Positions 45,101 through 54,629 of a stretch of 64,000 nt of DNA are shown here, in pieces. Position numbers and translations under genes: made by a program. Within the stretch, counting starts at the first letter, position 1; each line of letters begins with the position of its first letter. The stretch is from Lucinisca nassula. Its lineage: Eukaryota; Mollusca; Bivalvia; Lucinida; Lucinidae. The stretch is taken from assembly GCA_963580285.1 (NCBI GenBank), contig CAUZLF010000692.1, positions 62,001 to 126,000 on the forward strand, in the 5' to 3' direction. Under the pieces are notes generated by a model, which was not told the DNA's origin, ran no database searches, and worked only from the letters and a program-made list of their open reading frames with translations.

Positions 45101-45262
45101 CATCACGATGACAAGTCCGTGAAACGAAGATCCCTCTAAATCCCACTTTATATAGAGAAAAGTGGGATTTACGGGGGTATTTCTGCTTTCAACATAGATT
45201 GTGGGTACTCGTTAGAACCGCCTCGACGAGGCGGCTCTAACGAGTACCCACATAAATAGCTT
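45101..45262 (+). mobile_element. Double-hairpin MITE, end type B, 3'-truncated
   Basis: CATCACGATGACAAGTCCGT; hairpin 1 AATCCCACTTT..AAAGTGGGATTT; hairpin 2 TCGTTAGAACCGCCTCGACG with its partner. It stops right after the second hairpin. Confidence 0.82.
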
Positions 45263-47231
45263 TTCATTTTCATTACCTCATCCCAGAGAGGTTCTTCATG
45301 TAATTTGGTTTCAATCAGCACAGCAGTTTTAGGTTTATAGTGGAGAAGAAGATAAAAATACCGAAACTATGTGATTCAGGACAAAGGTCATTAAATGACC
45401 TTGACCATTGGAATGGATAAACGTCCATTCATCTGATTGCAAATATCAATTCTGATGCCATAGGCTACAATAAAATCAGAAAAATCCAGTGTCTTGCCTA
45501 TTTTCTATACAAATATCTAAGTGACCAAATTTGACCTTGATGTAAAACAGACCAAGGTCAACCAAAGTTTATCATTTGAATAAACTTGGTAGGACCCAAG
45601 TCCCTAATGTTATATACAAAGTCAGACCGTCAGCGGGTTCCAGAAAAGAATACCTTTAATGTTTATGTATGGGCATGGTGGACATATTGGTAATGTGATC
45701 CTGCCCTTAAGAAGAACTTTTAGTCCCCCCCCCCCCTTCTAATTGAGGCTCGATATGTAATTTAGTTTCAATCAACCCAGGAGTTTGACTGGGGAAGAAG
45801 ATAAAAATACTAAATCTGAGCCACCCAAGGCAAAGGTGAGAAATGCCCTTGACATTTGGAATTGATTAACTTCCATTCGGCTGACAACAAATAATATTTC
45901 TGATGCGACAGGCTACCATGCAATGAGTAAAATCCATTGCTTTACCATTTTTTCATACAAAAGTGACCAATTTGACCTTGACGAAAAACAGGTCGAGGTC
46001 AACCAAAGGACATCATTTGAAAAAACTTGGTAGAGCCTGAGTCTCTGATGCTGCATACCAAGTTTCAATGTCATCAGCCATTTGGTTCCTGAAAAGGAGA
46101 TTTTCAAGGATTTTTACCATATATGGGCATGACAGCCATAGTGGTCATGTGACCCGTCCTTACGAACAAATTTTCGATACCCTTCCCATAGAGGTTTCAT
46201 ATGTAATTTTGTTTTAATCAACCCAGCAGTTTAAGTGGAGAAGAAGATAAAATCTGAACCATCCAGGACAAATGTCAGTAAATGACCTTGACTTTTGGAA
46301 TGGATAAACTTCCATTCAGCCGATTGCAAATATCATTTCTGATGCCACAGACTACCATGCAATCAGAAAATCCACTATTTTGCCCTTTTCCATACAAATG
46401 CCTAAGTGACCCAAATTTGACATTGATGTAAAACAGGTCAAGGCCAACCAAAGGCCAACATTTGAACAAACTTGGTAGGGCCCGAGTCCCCAATGCAGTA
46501 TACCAAGTTTCAAGGTCATTGGCCATTCAGATGATTGTTAAAGGTTTTTACCATATATGGGCATGGCGGCCATATTGGTCATGTGGCCTTGTCCTTACGA
46601 ACAAACTTTCGTTCCCCCTTCCCATAAAAGCTCCACAAGTAATTTGGTTTCAATCAACCCAGCAGTTTAAGTGGTGAAGAAGATAAAAGTACTGAACCTG
46701 AGCCACCCAGGACAAAGCTCAGTGAATGACCTTGACCTTTGGAATGGGTAAAACTTTCATTCAACTGATTGCAAATATCATTTCTAATGTCACAGTCTAC
46801 CATGCAACCAGAAAATCTACTGTTTGCCTTTTTTCATACAAATGTCTATGTGACCAAATTTGACCTTGACGTAAAACAGGTCAAGGTCAACCAAAGATCA
46901 TCATTTGAACAAACCTGATAAGGCCCGAGTCCCCAATGCTGCATACCAAGTTTCAAGGCCATCGGCCGTTCGGTTCCTGAGAAGAAGATTTTAAAGGTTT
47001 TTACTATATATGGACATGGCGGCCATACCGGCCATGTGACCCAGTCCTAACGAACAAACCTTTGTTCCCCCTTCCCATAGAGGTTCCACATGTAATTTGG
47101 TTTCAATTGGCCGAGTAGTTTCAGAGGAGGTGTCGTTTGAATATGTTGACGCAGACGCAGACGACGACGACGGACGACGGACCACTGCCGATTCTACAAG
47201 CTTCCCAGGGGCCTTCGGCTCTGGTGAGTTA
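45263..47231 (+). mobile_element. GAGTTAA-ended element, about 450-bp tandem units
   Basis: Landmark CCATATATGGGCATGGCGGCC-like strings near 45665, 46123, 46551 and 47007. Each unit has ATGACCTTGACCTTTGGAAT, a GGTCAAGGTCAACCAAAG stretch and GTTTCAAGG(T/C)CATCGGCC. The last part has GACGACGACGACGGAC and the hairpin GGGGCCTTCGGCTC before TGGTGAGTTAA. Related to 1-660. Confidence 0.72.
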
Positions 47232-47242
47232 AAAATATAGAT

Positions 47243-47428
47243 ATTTCATTTGATGTTACGTTTGTTTGCAAGTGAACATCAAATGAAAGATTCTTTCATT
47301 TGATGATTTATTTGCAAACCGCTCACATGAAATGAGATATTCTTTCATTTGATGTTACGTTCTCACACAACTCAACATCAAATGAGAGATTATTTCATTT
47401 GATGGCGTTATTTCATTTGATGTTGTAA
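47243..47428. repeat. Cluster of TTTCATTTGATG inverted repeats
   Basis: TTTCATTTGATG and CATCAAATGAAA alternate at least seven times in 186 bp, with spacers such as TTACGTTTGTTTGCAAGTGA. Many alternative hairpins are possible. Confidence 0.8.
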
Positions 47429-47467
47429 CACACCTCAGCATGGATGTACCGAAAGAAAAATAAAATT

Positions 47468-47774
47468 GAGCCAGCGCATGACAAAACCTACAATAAGACA
47501 TGTGCGCCCAACGAAGACTCAGATCAGCCTGCGCATCCGCGCAGTCTGATCAGAGTCTTCATTGTGCGCTCTAATGATAGCTTCGGGCCAAGATCAGCCT
47601 GCGCATCCGCGCAGTCTGATCAGAGTCTACATTTGCGCTCTAAGGATAGCTAAGGGCCCAATGCTCCTTCATGTTGCAAGACAAGTCTCTGGTTAGACTA
47701 TATGGATGCGCAGGCTGATCTGAGTCGTCGATGGGCGCACATGGCTTATTGTAAGTTTTGTTGGGCGCTGGCTC
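47468..47774. mobile_element. MITE with GAGCCAGCGCATGACAAAAC ends, 307 bp
   Basis: Left end as named; right end GTTTTGTTGGGCGCTGGCTC. Complementarity extends through CCTACAATAAGACATGTGCG. AGATCAGCCTGCGCATCCGC occurs twice inside. ATT on both sides may be the target duplication. Confidence 0.85.
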
Positions 47775-47929
47775 ATTAATGATAGAGAGGTATCAGATGA
47801 ATGTGAACCATCTGACCAATCTCCATCATTTTTTTCTTTTCTTCATTTTCTTATATATTATGATAACAAAATGGATGTTTTTCCTATTTTTACTCCAATT
47901 TTTGGATAACACATCCGTGCGACATAGTG

Positions 47930-48178
47930 CATTTTTTAACATCTCCCAAATGGCCATTTTTTCTGATGAAAATCCGTGATATTTTTCTTATAAATACTGC
48001 CAACATAGGTTGTGGGTGCTCGTTAGAACCGCCTCATTGAGGCGGTTCTAACGAGTACCCACAACCTATGTCTTGGAGCAAAAATAAGAAAAATATGTAT
48101 ACCACCATAAACCCCAGTTTTTTCTATATCAAGTGGGGTATAGGGGGGTCTTCATTTCACGGATCAATTCAAGTGATG
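47930..48178 (-). mobile_element. Double-hairpin MITE, end type B
   Basis: Read in reverse: CATCACTTGAATTGATCCGT end, hairpin 1 (ACCCCACTTGATATAG..), and hairpin 2 with a long stem through GGTTGTGGGTGCTCGTTAGA and partner. Confidence 0.83.
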
Positions 48179-48529
48179 TTCTTAAAAAGAGGGAATTGAG
48201 TTTTGATAAAGTGGCTTCTTGTTGGTGGAAAGGGGGAGGGCAGATATAGAATGAAATGCTTTGGAAGGAATGATTGTGACTGCTGAAGAGAGGTGGCTTT
48301 TAAACGGAGATGACCGTTAGTGGATGTTTTACTGTACCCCTAAATACTTATTTAAAGTTATTGGAAAAATTTTCAAGGTACTATAGTAGGCAACCAGAGT
48401 TCGAATCCTTCAAAGTTCATTGTTTACTATAATAGTTAATCCACACATGGCAATGGAATCTTCCATCTAATAAGTTCGGAGTGGTCCATTTCCTATCATA
48501 GGGGTGTCAGATTTGTTTTTATAACGGTG
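48179..48529. other. No gene recognised
   Basis: Unassigned sequence; nothing coding seen. Confidence 0.4.
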
Positions 48530-48764
48530 AGTTTTGCAAAAATGTATGTACTTACAACAAACAGTGTAGACCCAGATCAGACGCCGCGTTTTGCGGTGTC
48601 TGATCTTGGTCTGCACCGTTTGCCAATGTCCAAAAAGGGCCGCTACGCATATTAGCACCTTAGTAGGGACCATTAACCCTTCCAAACAGTGCAAGCCCAG
48701 ATCAGACGCCAGAACGCGGCGTCTGATCCCGGTCAAAACAGTTTGAAAAAAAAAAAAAAAAAAA
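48530..48764 (-). repeat. Interspersed repeat copies and a poly-A run
   Basis: Two partial head-to-tail copies of the CAGACGCCGCGTTTTGCGG / GTCTGATC hairpin zone (48580-48605 and 48695-48735), then an A run at about 48746-48763. Confidence 0.65.
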
Positions 48765-50855
48765 CAAGAGGGCCAGGATGGCCCTGAATCGCTCGAATCG
48801 CTCGAATGATTTTGGGATGTCGCATAGCTACTGAAAGTCATAAGGATAACTGATAGCCATTTTTTCCTTGAAGCATGTCTGTTGCATTTTGATAGATGGT
48901 CACCTAGGAAGCATTCTTTGAAATCAAGCTGGCCCTAGGGTGTAGGAGGAGTTTGCATTAAAAGCAAGTTGTTGACCTTTTTTCTGTTTTTAGCTTTGTT
49001 TGCCATTTTTCTCATTTGAGCGAAACATTTTAGCTATTTTAGTAGAAAGGTTCCTGAGCAATATACCTGAAATTGGCCAAGGGGTATAGGTGGATTCGTC
49101 ATTTAAAGATTTTTTTTTTATTTTTTAGCTCTGTCAGACATCTTGATCATCCATGCAAAATGATTTTAGCTATTTTGGTAGAGGGTCACCTAAGCTACAT
49201 TCCTATTAAGTTTGAATTAAATAGCATGGGGGTATGGGAGCAGTAGTCGTTTATTTTTTTTATTCCTATGAAATCTGAATGAAATTAACCCAGGGTATAA
49301 GACAAGTTGTTGCTTAGATGTATTCTGTTTTTGCTCTGGCGGCCATCTTGTTAATCTGAGCGGAATTTTTGCTATCTTGCACATTGGAGTGAAACGGTTT
49401 TGGCTATTTTAGTAGAGGATCACCTAAGCAATATTCCTATGAAGTTTGAATGAAATTGGTCCAAAGGTTTGGAGGAGGAGTCATTTAAAGATTTTTCTAT
49501 TCTTAGCTCTGGCGGCCATTTTGTTCATCGGAGCGGAATGATTTTAGCTGTTTTGGTAGAGGGTCACCAAAGCAACACCCAATGAAGTTTGAATGAAATT
49601 GGCCAACGGGGTATAGGAGAAGTCGTCATTTAAAGATTTTTTTCTGTTTTTAGCTCTGGAAACATCTTGTTTATCCAAGCAGAAAGATTTTAGCTATTTT
49701 GGTAGAGGGTCTCCTAAGCAACATTTCTATTAAGTTTTAATTAAATAGCCCAAGGGTATGGAAGGAGTAGTCGTTTTAAGTTTTATATATATATTTTAGC
49801 TCTGGTGGCAATTTTGTTCATCGAAGCCAAACAATGTTAGCTATTTTGGTAAAGAGCCAGCCAGGCAACATTCCTTTGAAGTCTAAATTAAATTTGCCCA
49901 AGGGTTAAGGTAAAATCTTTTAAAGCAAATGTTTGACGTTTTTTCTGTTATTAGCTCTCGGCGGCCATTGGAGTGGAACGGTATTGGCGATTTTGTTAGG
50001 GGGTCACCTATTCAACATTCCTATGAAGTCTGGAGGACAAAGGACAAGTTGTCGCTAAGAGATTTTTTTCTATTTTTAGCTCTGGCGTCCATCTTGTTCA
50101 TCTGAGCGGAAAGATTTTTGCTCCTTTTGTAGAGGGTCTCCTAAGCAACATTCCTATAACGTTTGAATGACATTGGCCCAAGAGTTTTGGGTGGAGTACT
50201 CCTTCAAAGACTTTTTATATTTTTAGCTCTGTTGGCCATCTTTTTCACCGGAGCATAACGATTTTAGCTGTTTTGGTAGAGGTTTGCCTAAGAACCCTTC
50301 CTATAAAGTTTGAATGAAATTGGCCCAGGGGTGGAGTTGTTTAAAGATTTTTCTATTTTTAGCTCTGGTGGCCATCTTGTTCATCGGAGCGAAAGGGTTT
50401 TAGCTATTTTGGTTGAGGGTCACCTAAGCAACATTCCTATGAAGTTTGAATGAAATTGGTCCAGGGTATGGGAGAAGTAGTCGTTTAAATATTTTTCTAA
50501 TTTTAGCTCTGGCGTCCATCTTGTTCATCGGAGCGGAACGATTTTAGCTATTTTGGTAGAGAGCCACCTGGGTGGCATTCCTGTGAAGTTTAAATCAAAT
50601 TAGTCCAAGGGCTTAGGAGAAGTTGTCTTTTAAAGCCAATAATGACACGTTTTCTACTTTTAGCTCTGGCGGCCATCTCGATCATCGGAGCGAAACGATT
50701 TTAGCTATTTTGGTAGAGCTTTACCTGGGTGACATTCCTGTGAATTTTAAATGAAATTGGTCCAATGGATTAAGAGGATTAGTCGTTTAAATCAAATAAT
50801 TGACGACACACGACGGATATTGACTCACCATGAGCACTTCGTGCTCAGGTGAGCT
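48765..50855 (+). mobile_element. CAAGAG/GAGCTAA element with about 165-bp minisatellite, complete
   Basis: The 5' end CAAGAGGGCCAGGATGGCCC contains AGGGCCA/TGGCCCT. About 11 units follow (AGCTCTGGCGGCCATCTTGT, GGAGCGGAACGATTTTAGCT, GTAGAGGGTCACCTAAGCAA, ATGAAGTTTGAATGAAATTG). The 3' end has hairpin GAGCACTTCGTGCTC, then AGGTGAGCTAA. No coding region. This is the cleanest example of the type in the window. Confidence 0.78.
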
Positions 50856-50939
50856 AACACTTAAAGCTTTTTCAACAAGTTTCTAATAGCTACTCAACCT
50901 AATAACACTAAATTTCGAAATAGAAACCAACCGACTTAG

Positions 50940-51504
50940 CGTGGCCACAACCCTCGCCCTTGGTTCTGTCGCGGCCTAGACAAATAATTTGTTCAGTCCG
51001 CAAGCTGGTTTGCTACATTGTCTGAGATTCCAACACAGCGCGCCTATGTAGGCAATGGAAAATAACTGTGTTTTATTCCGCAACAAATCACAGCGCGGAA
51101 GAGCGTGACGAGTGGCGTCATTAAAACTGCAAATCTTTACGTCACTAGTCGATTTTCTTGACGTTAGACGGTGAAACGTCATTTTCTCACATCGAAGACG
51201 CTAGAAAAGGATATAAATGCATGTGTTTCAGTCGAGAATTTTAGCGGGATTTATTCTAACAATGGCGAAAGGTTGCGATATTTTGAAGGAAACAACAACA
51301 TTAAAGCCGATGTTAAGCCTGTTAGAATCGAAATAGATCAGCTCTAGTCTGTGATTTGTTGAGTAATAAATCACAGTTTGTCGGTCAGTTGTAAGTAGAC
51401 AAATCACGCGCGCTACGCGCTCGTGATTTGATCTACTTTACAACTGACCGCCAAACTGTGATTTATAACTCGACAAATCACAGTTAGAGCTGATCTATTT
51501 CTTA
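50940..51504 (-). mobile_element. Inverted partner of the element at 44341
   Basis: Reverse complement of 44341-44915 with modest divergence, ending in the same palindrome of about 170 bp (51331-51500). Confidence 0.8.
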
Positions 51505-51619
51505 AACATAAAAATCTACGTCTACAGGGATAAAACAACGTTAAGGACTCGACAGAAATGGTGGAGCAAAAGAAAACCCGACCAGAGACAGGGCATCAGG
51601 TACCAACCGAAATTAGTTA
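51505..51619. other. Short spacer, no gene
   Basis: Nothing recognised. Confidence 0.4.
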
Positions 51620-51830
51620 AACAGCGTTGCGGTGCATTGGTAAATCATCGGATTTGAGATCGAAAAGTAGCCGGTTCGATCCTCACAAGCGCCACGTGTT
51701 GTTTTCTTGAGCAAGAAACTTTATCCACATAAGTACTGGTTCCTACCCAGGAAAAGAGGGCCACATGGAAATTAGTACTAGTACTAAATGTGTTACCCTC
51801 TATAAATAAGGTAGATCTTTATTATTGTTA
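51620..51830 (+). mobile_element. tRNA-derived SINE, fifth type
   Basis: GCGGTGCATTGGTAAATCAT is A-box-like and CGGTTCGATCCTCAC B-box-like at tRNA spacing. A tRNA-unrelated part follows, with GAGCAAGAAACTTTATCCAC, TACTAGTACTAAATG and a TTATTATTGTTATT tail. Not a functional tRNA: its head is embedded in the longer repeat. Confidence 0.7.
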
Positions 51831-52242
51831 TTATTTTTATTATTAGTAGTAGTAGTTAAGTAAACCTTTACGCCTAAACCGCCGGCGTGCAATTAAAGAG
51901 GGGTGCAAAGTTATCAACCATGCATGCCGTCTGTCGTATAACATTTATGTTGTACCCAATGTAACGTGGAACAAATAGACTCCGGCTACATATAACGTGG
52001 AACATTCCATTAGAGAGTACAAAATAGTATTTTACTTTAGGAGCGTACTGTACCAAAGGGAAAATAAAATATATTACAATAAAAAAAGAACGCAAAGATA
52101 ATGACAGCAATTAGAAATAATAAATCGCATTATGATCACGAAACCTTCTTACCTACAAAATAATAAACCAAAGCGTCGTTAAGAACTACCATTTTTCTTC
52201 TTTGTTAGTAAACTATCTGGCAACAAAGTCGTTAAATAAATT
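51831..52242. other. Upstream region of caveolin paralog 2
   Basis: AT-rich, without recognised repeats after the SINE tail. No gene seen. Confidence 0.4.
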
Positions 52243-52281
52243 TATAAAAAAAATTCAAACACCGATCGCCATTTAGTCTGA
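52243..52281 (+). promoter_or_regulatory. Candidate core promoter of caveolin paralog 2
   Basis: TATAAAAA at 52243-52250 lies 32 bases before the A of TTAGTCT (52273-52279), which fits the initiator consensus. This would give a 5' leader of about 67 bases before the ATG at 52342. Inferred from spacing only. Confidence 0.45.
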
Positions 52282-52341
52282 AATCTGGAAGTGTACAGAT
52301 CAGTTCTCTAGTTTTAGTGACTTGCAGAGTACAACCTAACA

Positions 52342-52404
52342 ATGGCGTCGCAAGGACCTAATATGGAAGTTCGAGATCCAAATAGTCTTAACGACCATCT
52401 GGCT
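52342..52404 (+). CDS. Caveolin family, exon 1 (paralog 2)
   Basis: The ATG sits in a good context (ACAATGG). It opens 21 codons ending VRDPNSLNDHLA directly before a GTGAGT donor (52405). Human CAV1 has the segment RDPKHLNDD immediately upstream of its caveolin signature, so the match in both sequence and position ties this small exon to the exon at 54630. The exon ends after a complete codon and the next begins with one (phase 0). The joined protein would be 131 residues, somewhat short for the family because the N-terminal tail is abbreviated. An alternative start at the second ATG (residue 8) would also keep the motif. Confidence 0.85.
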
Positions 52405-52558
52405 GTGAGTATGATTTTCTCTCAAAACCACGAACAGTGAAATTTCAATTACTCGAACATGGTTGACTCGTTCACGACGGCTAATTCGAACTGTTTCGTG
52501 AGTCCCTCCCTAGATAATTCTTCTTGTAGCTGTGATAATTTACGGTCTTGAAACGGTA

Positions 52559-52640
52559 TGCTCTGTGCACTCATTAGAATCGCCTCAATGAGGCGATTCT
52601 AATGAGTGCATACAACATACCTTTATTTTATAGAAAAGAA
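52559..52640. mobile_element. Double-hairpin MITE core fragment
   Basis: GTGCACTCATTAGAATCGCC with partner GGCGATTCTAATGAGTGCAT; ends lost. Confidence 0.7.
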
Positions 52641-52683
52641 TGAAAAGATATCTTAAATTAATCCCTATTATCTCTCATGACCT

Positions 52684-52970
52684 GACGGCCCCCGCCCATA
52701 GGGGCTTGAAGAAATAGATGGGCTGCATGATGCTTCCACGCAGAGCTGAAACCGAATGCACACGAGAATTGGTAAACCGCTTAGAGGATCTAAGCCTGCC
52801 CAGGCAAAGCGGTGCGAGTCGGACCGTCAAACCCTATTGGTTTCATTGGGCGACAAGGCTATAGATGTTATTTCATCTCAATGTTGGGTAAAAGTGCCAC
52901 AAGACTGGAAGCAACGTCTCCAAAATGACCTAGACAGTGTTGACGGGGACGTTAAAACTCAACTCAAACG
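52684..52970 (+). mobile_element. SINE, full length, 8-bp target duplication
   Basis: CATGACCT at 52676-52683 and 52971-52978. Complete head, box region, ATCTCAATGTTGGGTAAAAG block and GACGGGGACGTTAAAACTC end. Confidence 0.88.
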
Positions 52971-53013
52971 CATGACCTAAATCCTTCATTCAGTCAACAC
53001 GTTTTATTTTAAT

Positions 53014-53290
53014 TTATCACGCGAACACTGACTCCGTTAAATGAACACCCACTAAACCCCACCTTATATTGAGAAAACTGGGATTACGGGGGTATTCATT
53101 ATTTTTTTATTTATTTCTGATCCTAACATATGTTGTAGATACTCGTAAGAACCGCCTCATTGAGGCGGTTCTAACGAGTACCCACAACCTTTGTTTGCAG
53201 TATGAATACAAAAAATATCACGGATTTTCATCAGAAAAGTAGCCATTTTAGAGATCTGAAAAAAATGCAGTATGTCACACCGGTGTGTTA
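53014..53290 (+). mobile_element. Double-hairpin MITE, end type B
   Basis: TATCACGCGAACACTGACTC end, hairpin 1 AACCCCACCTT, then hairpin 2 with TCGTAAGAACCGCC / GGCGGTTCTAACGAG. The ATGCAGTATGTCACAC end matches that of 5126-5400. Confidence 0.8.
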
Positions 53291-53315
53291 TTATAAAGTT
53301 TTGCACTTTTTTAGA

Positions 53316-53592
53316 CATCGCGAAAACACACCTATATACTTTTAACCCCCTCGAACCCCACTTTTATATATTAAAACTTGGGTTTACAGGGGTAAACCTT
53401 ATTTTTCTTATTTCTGCTCTAGAAATGAGTATGGGTACTCGTTAGGACCGCCTCGATGAGGCGGTTCTAACGAGTACCAACAATCTATGTTTTCAGCAGA
53501 AATAAGACAAGTATCACACTTTTTCATCTGAAAATTTGCGTTTTTCGGCGGTAAAATTTACAATGTATTAGTATAGGCATGTTTTCGTGATG
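53316..53592 (+). mobile_element. Double-hairpin MITE, end type A
   Basis: CATCGCGAAAACACACC opens and GGCATGTTTTCGTGATG closes; 277 bp with both hairpins. Confidence 0.87.
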
Positions 53593-54145
53593 AATCTATT
53601 TATTTTTGTAAAAGGAAAAGCTGGATTTCAGAACACTTGACTCCTTCAAAAATAAAAAAATATAGTTCGTTAATTCGGGAATGAATTTGCTCTTGATGAA
53701 CGAATTCTTTCTTTCTTTATTTTTTCTTTTCTTTTTTTATTTCTTCAGTAGATCACTCTAATAGGAAAGAATTTGTGTCTTCTGAGAAGCACATTCCTCA
53801 TTTTCCTATTGTTTTGTTAGGAAAGATCCCATCTAGGTATGACTTGCTATGTATAGAAAAATGGAAAGTCAAAAAGATAGGAAAAGACAGAAAATGTGTA
53901 TCCATTTCCCTAAGAGTGCAATTATTTATGTCTCTATGTGCAATGGATGTTGTGTAATTTTGAAAGCGGAAAGGGGTAGTCCGTAAACAACTTTACAAAA
54001 AGTATACGTAATTCTTATTTCTGTTTCAAAGGGGTACAATAATTTCTAAAATTGTGAATTTTGGCTCCGCCTCTTGCAAAAAAGTACAAGTTTTAACTTA
54101 ACAACCGAATACGTCAGTGCATTAGAGTGGGGATAGTTGTATTGT
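53593..54145. other. Intron sequence without recognised feature
   Basis: A 60-codon plus-strand frame (53775-53957) has no recognisable family and lacks splice context linking it to the caveolin. Confidence 0.45.
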
Positions 54146-54277
54146 GGAGGTAAATATCCCTGCTAGCATTCTACATAAATCTACAGCGGGCCGTTAGCGG
54201 CCCGTCAGCTACCCTGACGGGCCGCTAACGGCCCGCTGTAGATTTATGTAGAATGCTTACTGGGATATATAACCTCC
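54146..54277. mobile_element. Strong foldback, 132 bp, in the caveolin intron
   Basis: GGAGGTAAATATCCCTGCTA opens and CTGGGATATATAACCTCC closes. The inner stem from GCATTCTACATAAATCTACA through CAGCGGGCCGTTAGCGGCCC to GTCAG is essentially perfect, with about 4 bases in the loop. Confidence 0.9.
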
Positions 54278-54309
54278 GATGTGATAACGCTCGATGTCGA
54301 CAAGCTTGC

Positions 54310-54549
54310 TTGAAGCGGTTCTATCACATCTCCAAAATGGGTACTTTTCTGATGAAATTCCGTGTATACTGAGGACATAGGTTGTGGGTGCTCGTTAGAA
54401 CCGCCTTATTGAGGCGGTCCTAACGAGTACCCTACAGCCTATGTGTTTGAGCAGAAATAAGAAAGATAATGAACGCCCCGCCCCCCCCCCCCCCCCCCCC
54501 ATCCCAGTTTTCTCTATATAAAGTGGGATTTCACAAATTGTTCACGTGA
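54310..54549 (-). mobile_element. Double-hairpin MITE, end type B
   Basis: In reverse it starts CATCACGTGAACAATTTGTG at 54549. Hairpin 2 is present; a poly-C run (about 54479-54500) has expanded between the hairpins. Confidence 0.83.
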
Positions 54550-54560
54550 TGGCAATTAGC

Positions 54561-54624
<64 letters not shown>
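54561..54624 (+). repeat. TTA microsatellite at the splice acceptor
   Basis: About 21 TTA units end five bases before the CAG acceptor and provide the pyrimidine-containing tract. The methionine at 54546 upstream only opens a frame of tyrosine codons and is not a start. Confidence 0.9.
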
Positions 54625-54629
54625 TTCAG

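Larger units (their letters stand above)
52405..54629 (+). other. Intron of caveolin paralog 2
   Basis: GTGAGT donor at 52405 and TTTTCAG acceptor ending at 54629. About 2.2 kb, more than half of it mobile elements: four copies of the double-hairpin MITE core, one SINE, one strong foldback and a TTA microsatellite touching the acceptor. Confidence 0.85.

Noticed and set aside
54546..54629. N-terminal extension of the second caveolin with a poly-tyrosine run
   Set aside because: It is the TTA microsatellite plus the acceptor. Family homology starts exactly at 54630 and exon 1 at 52342 supplies the expected preceding motif.
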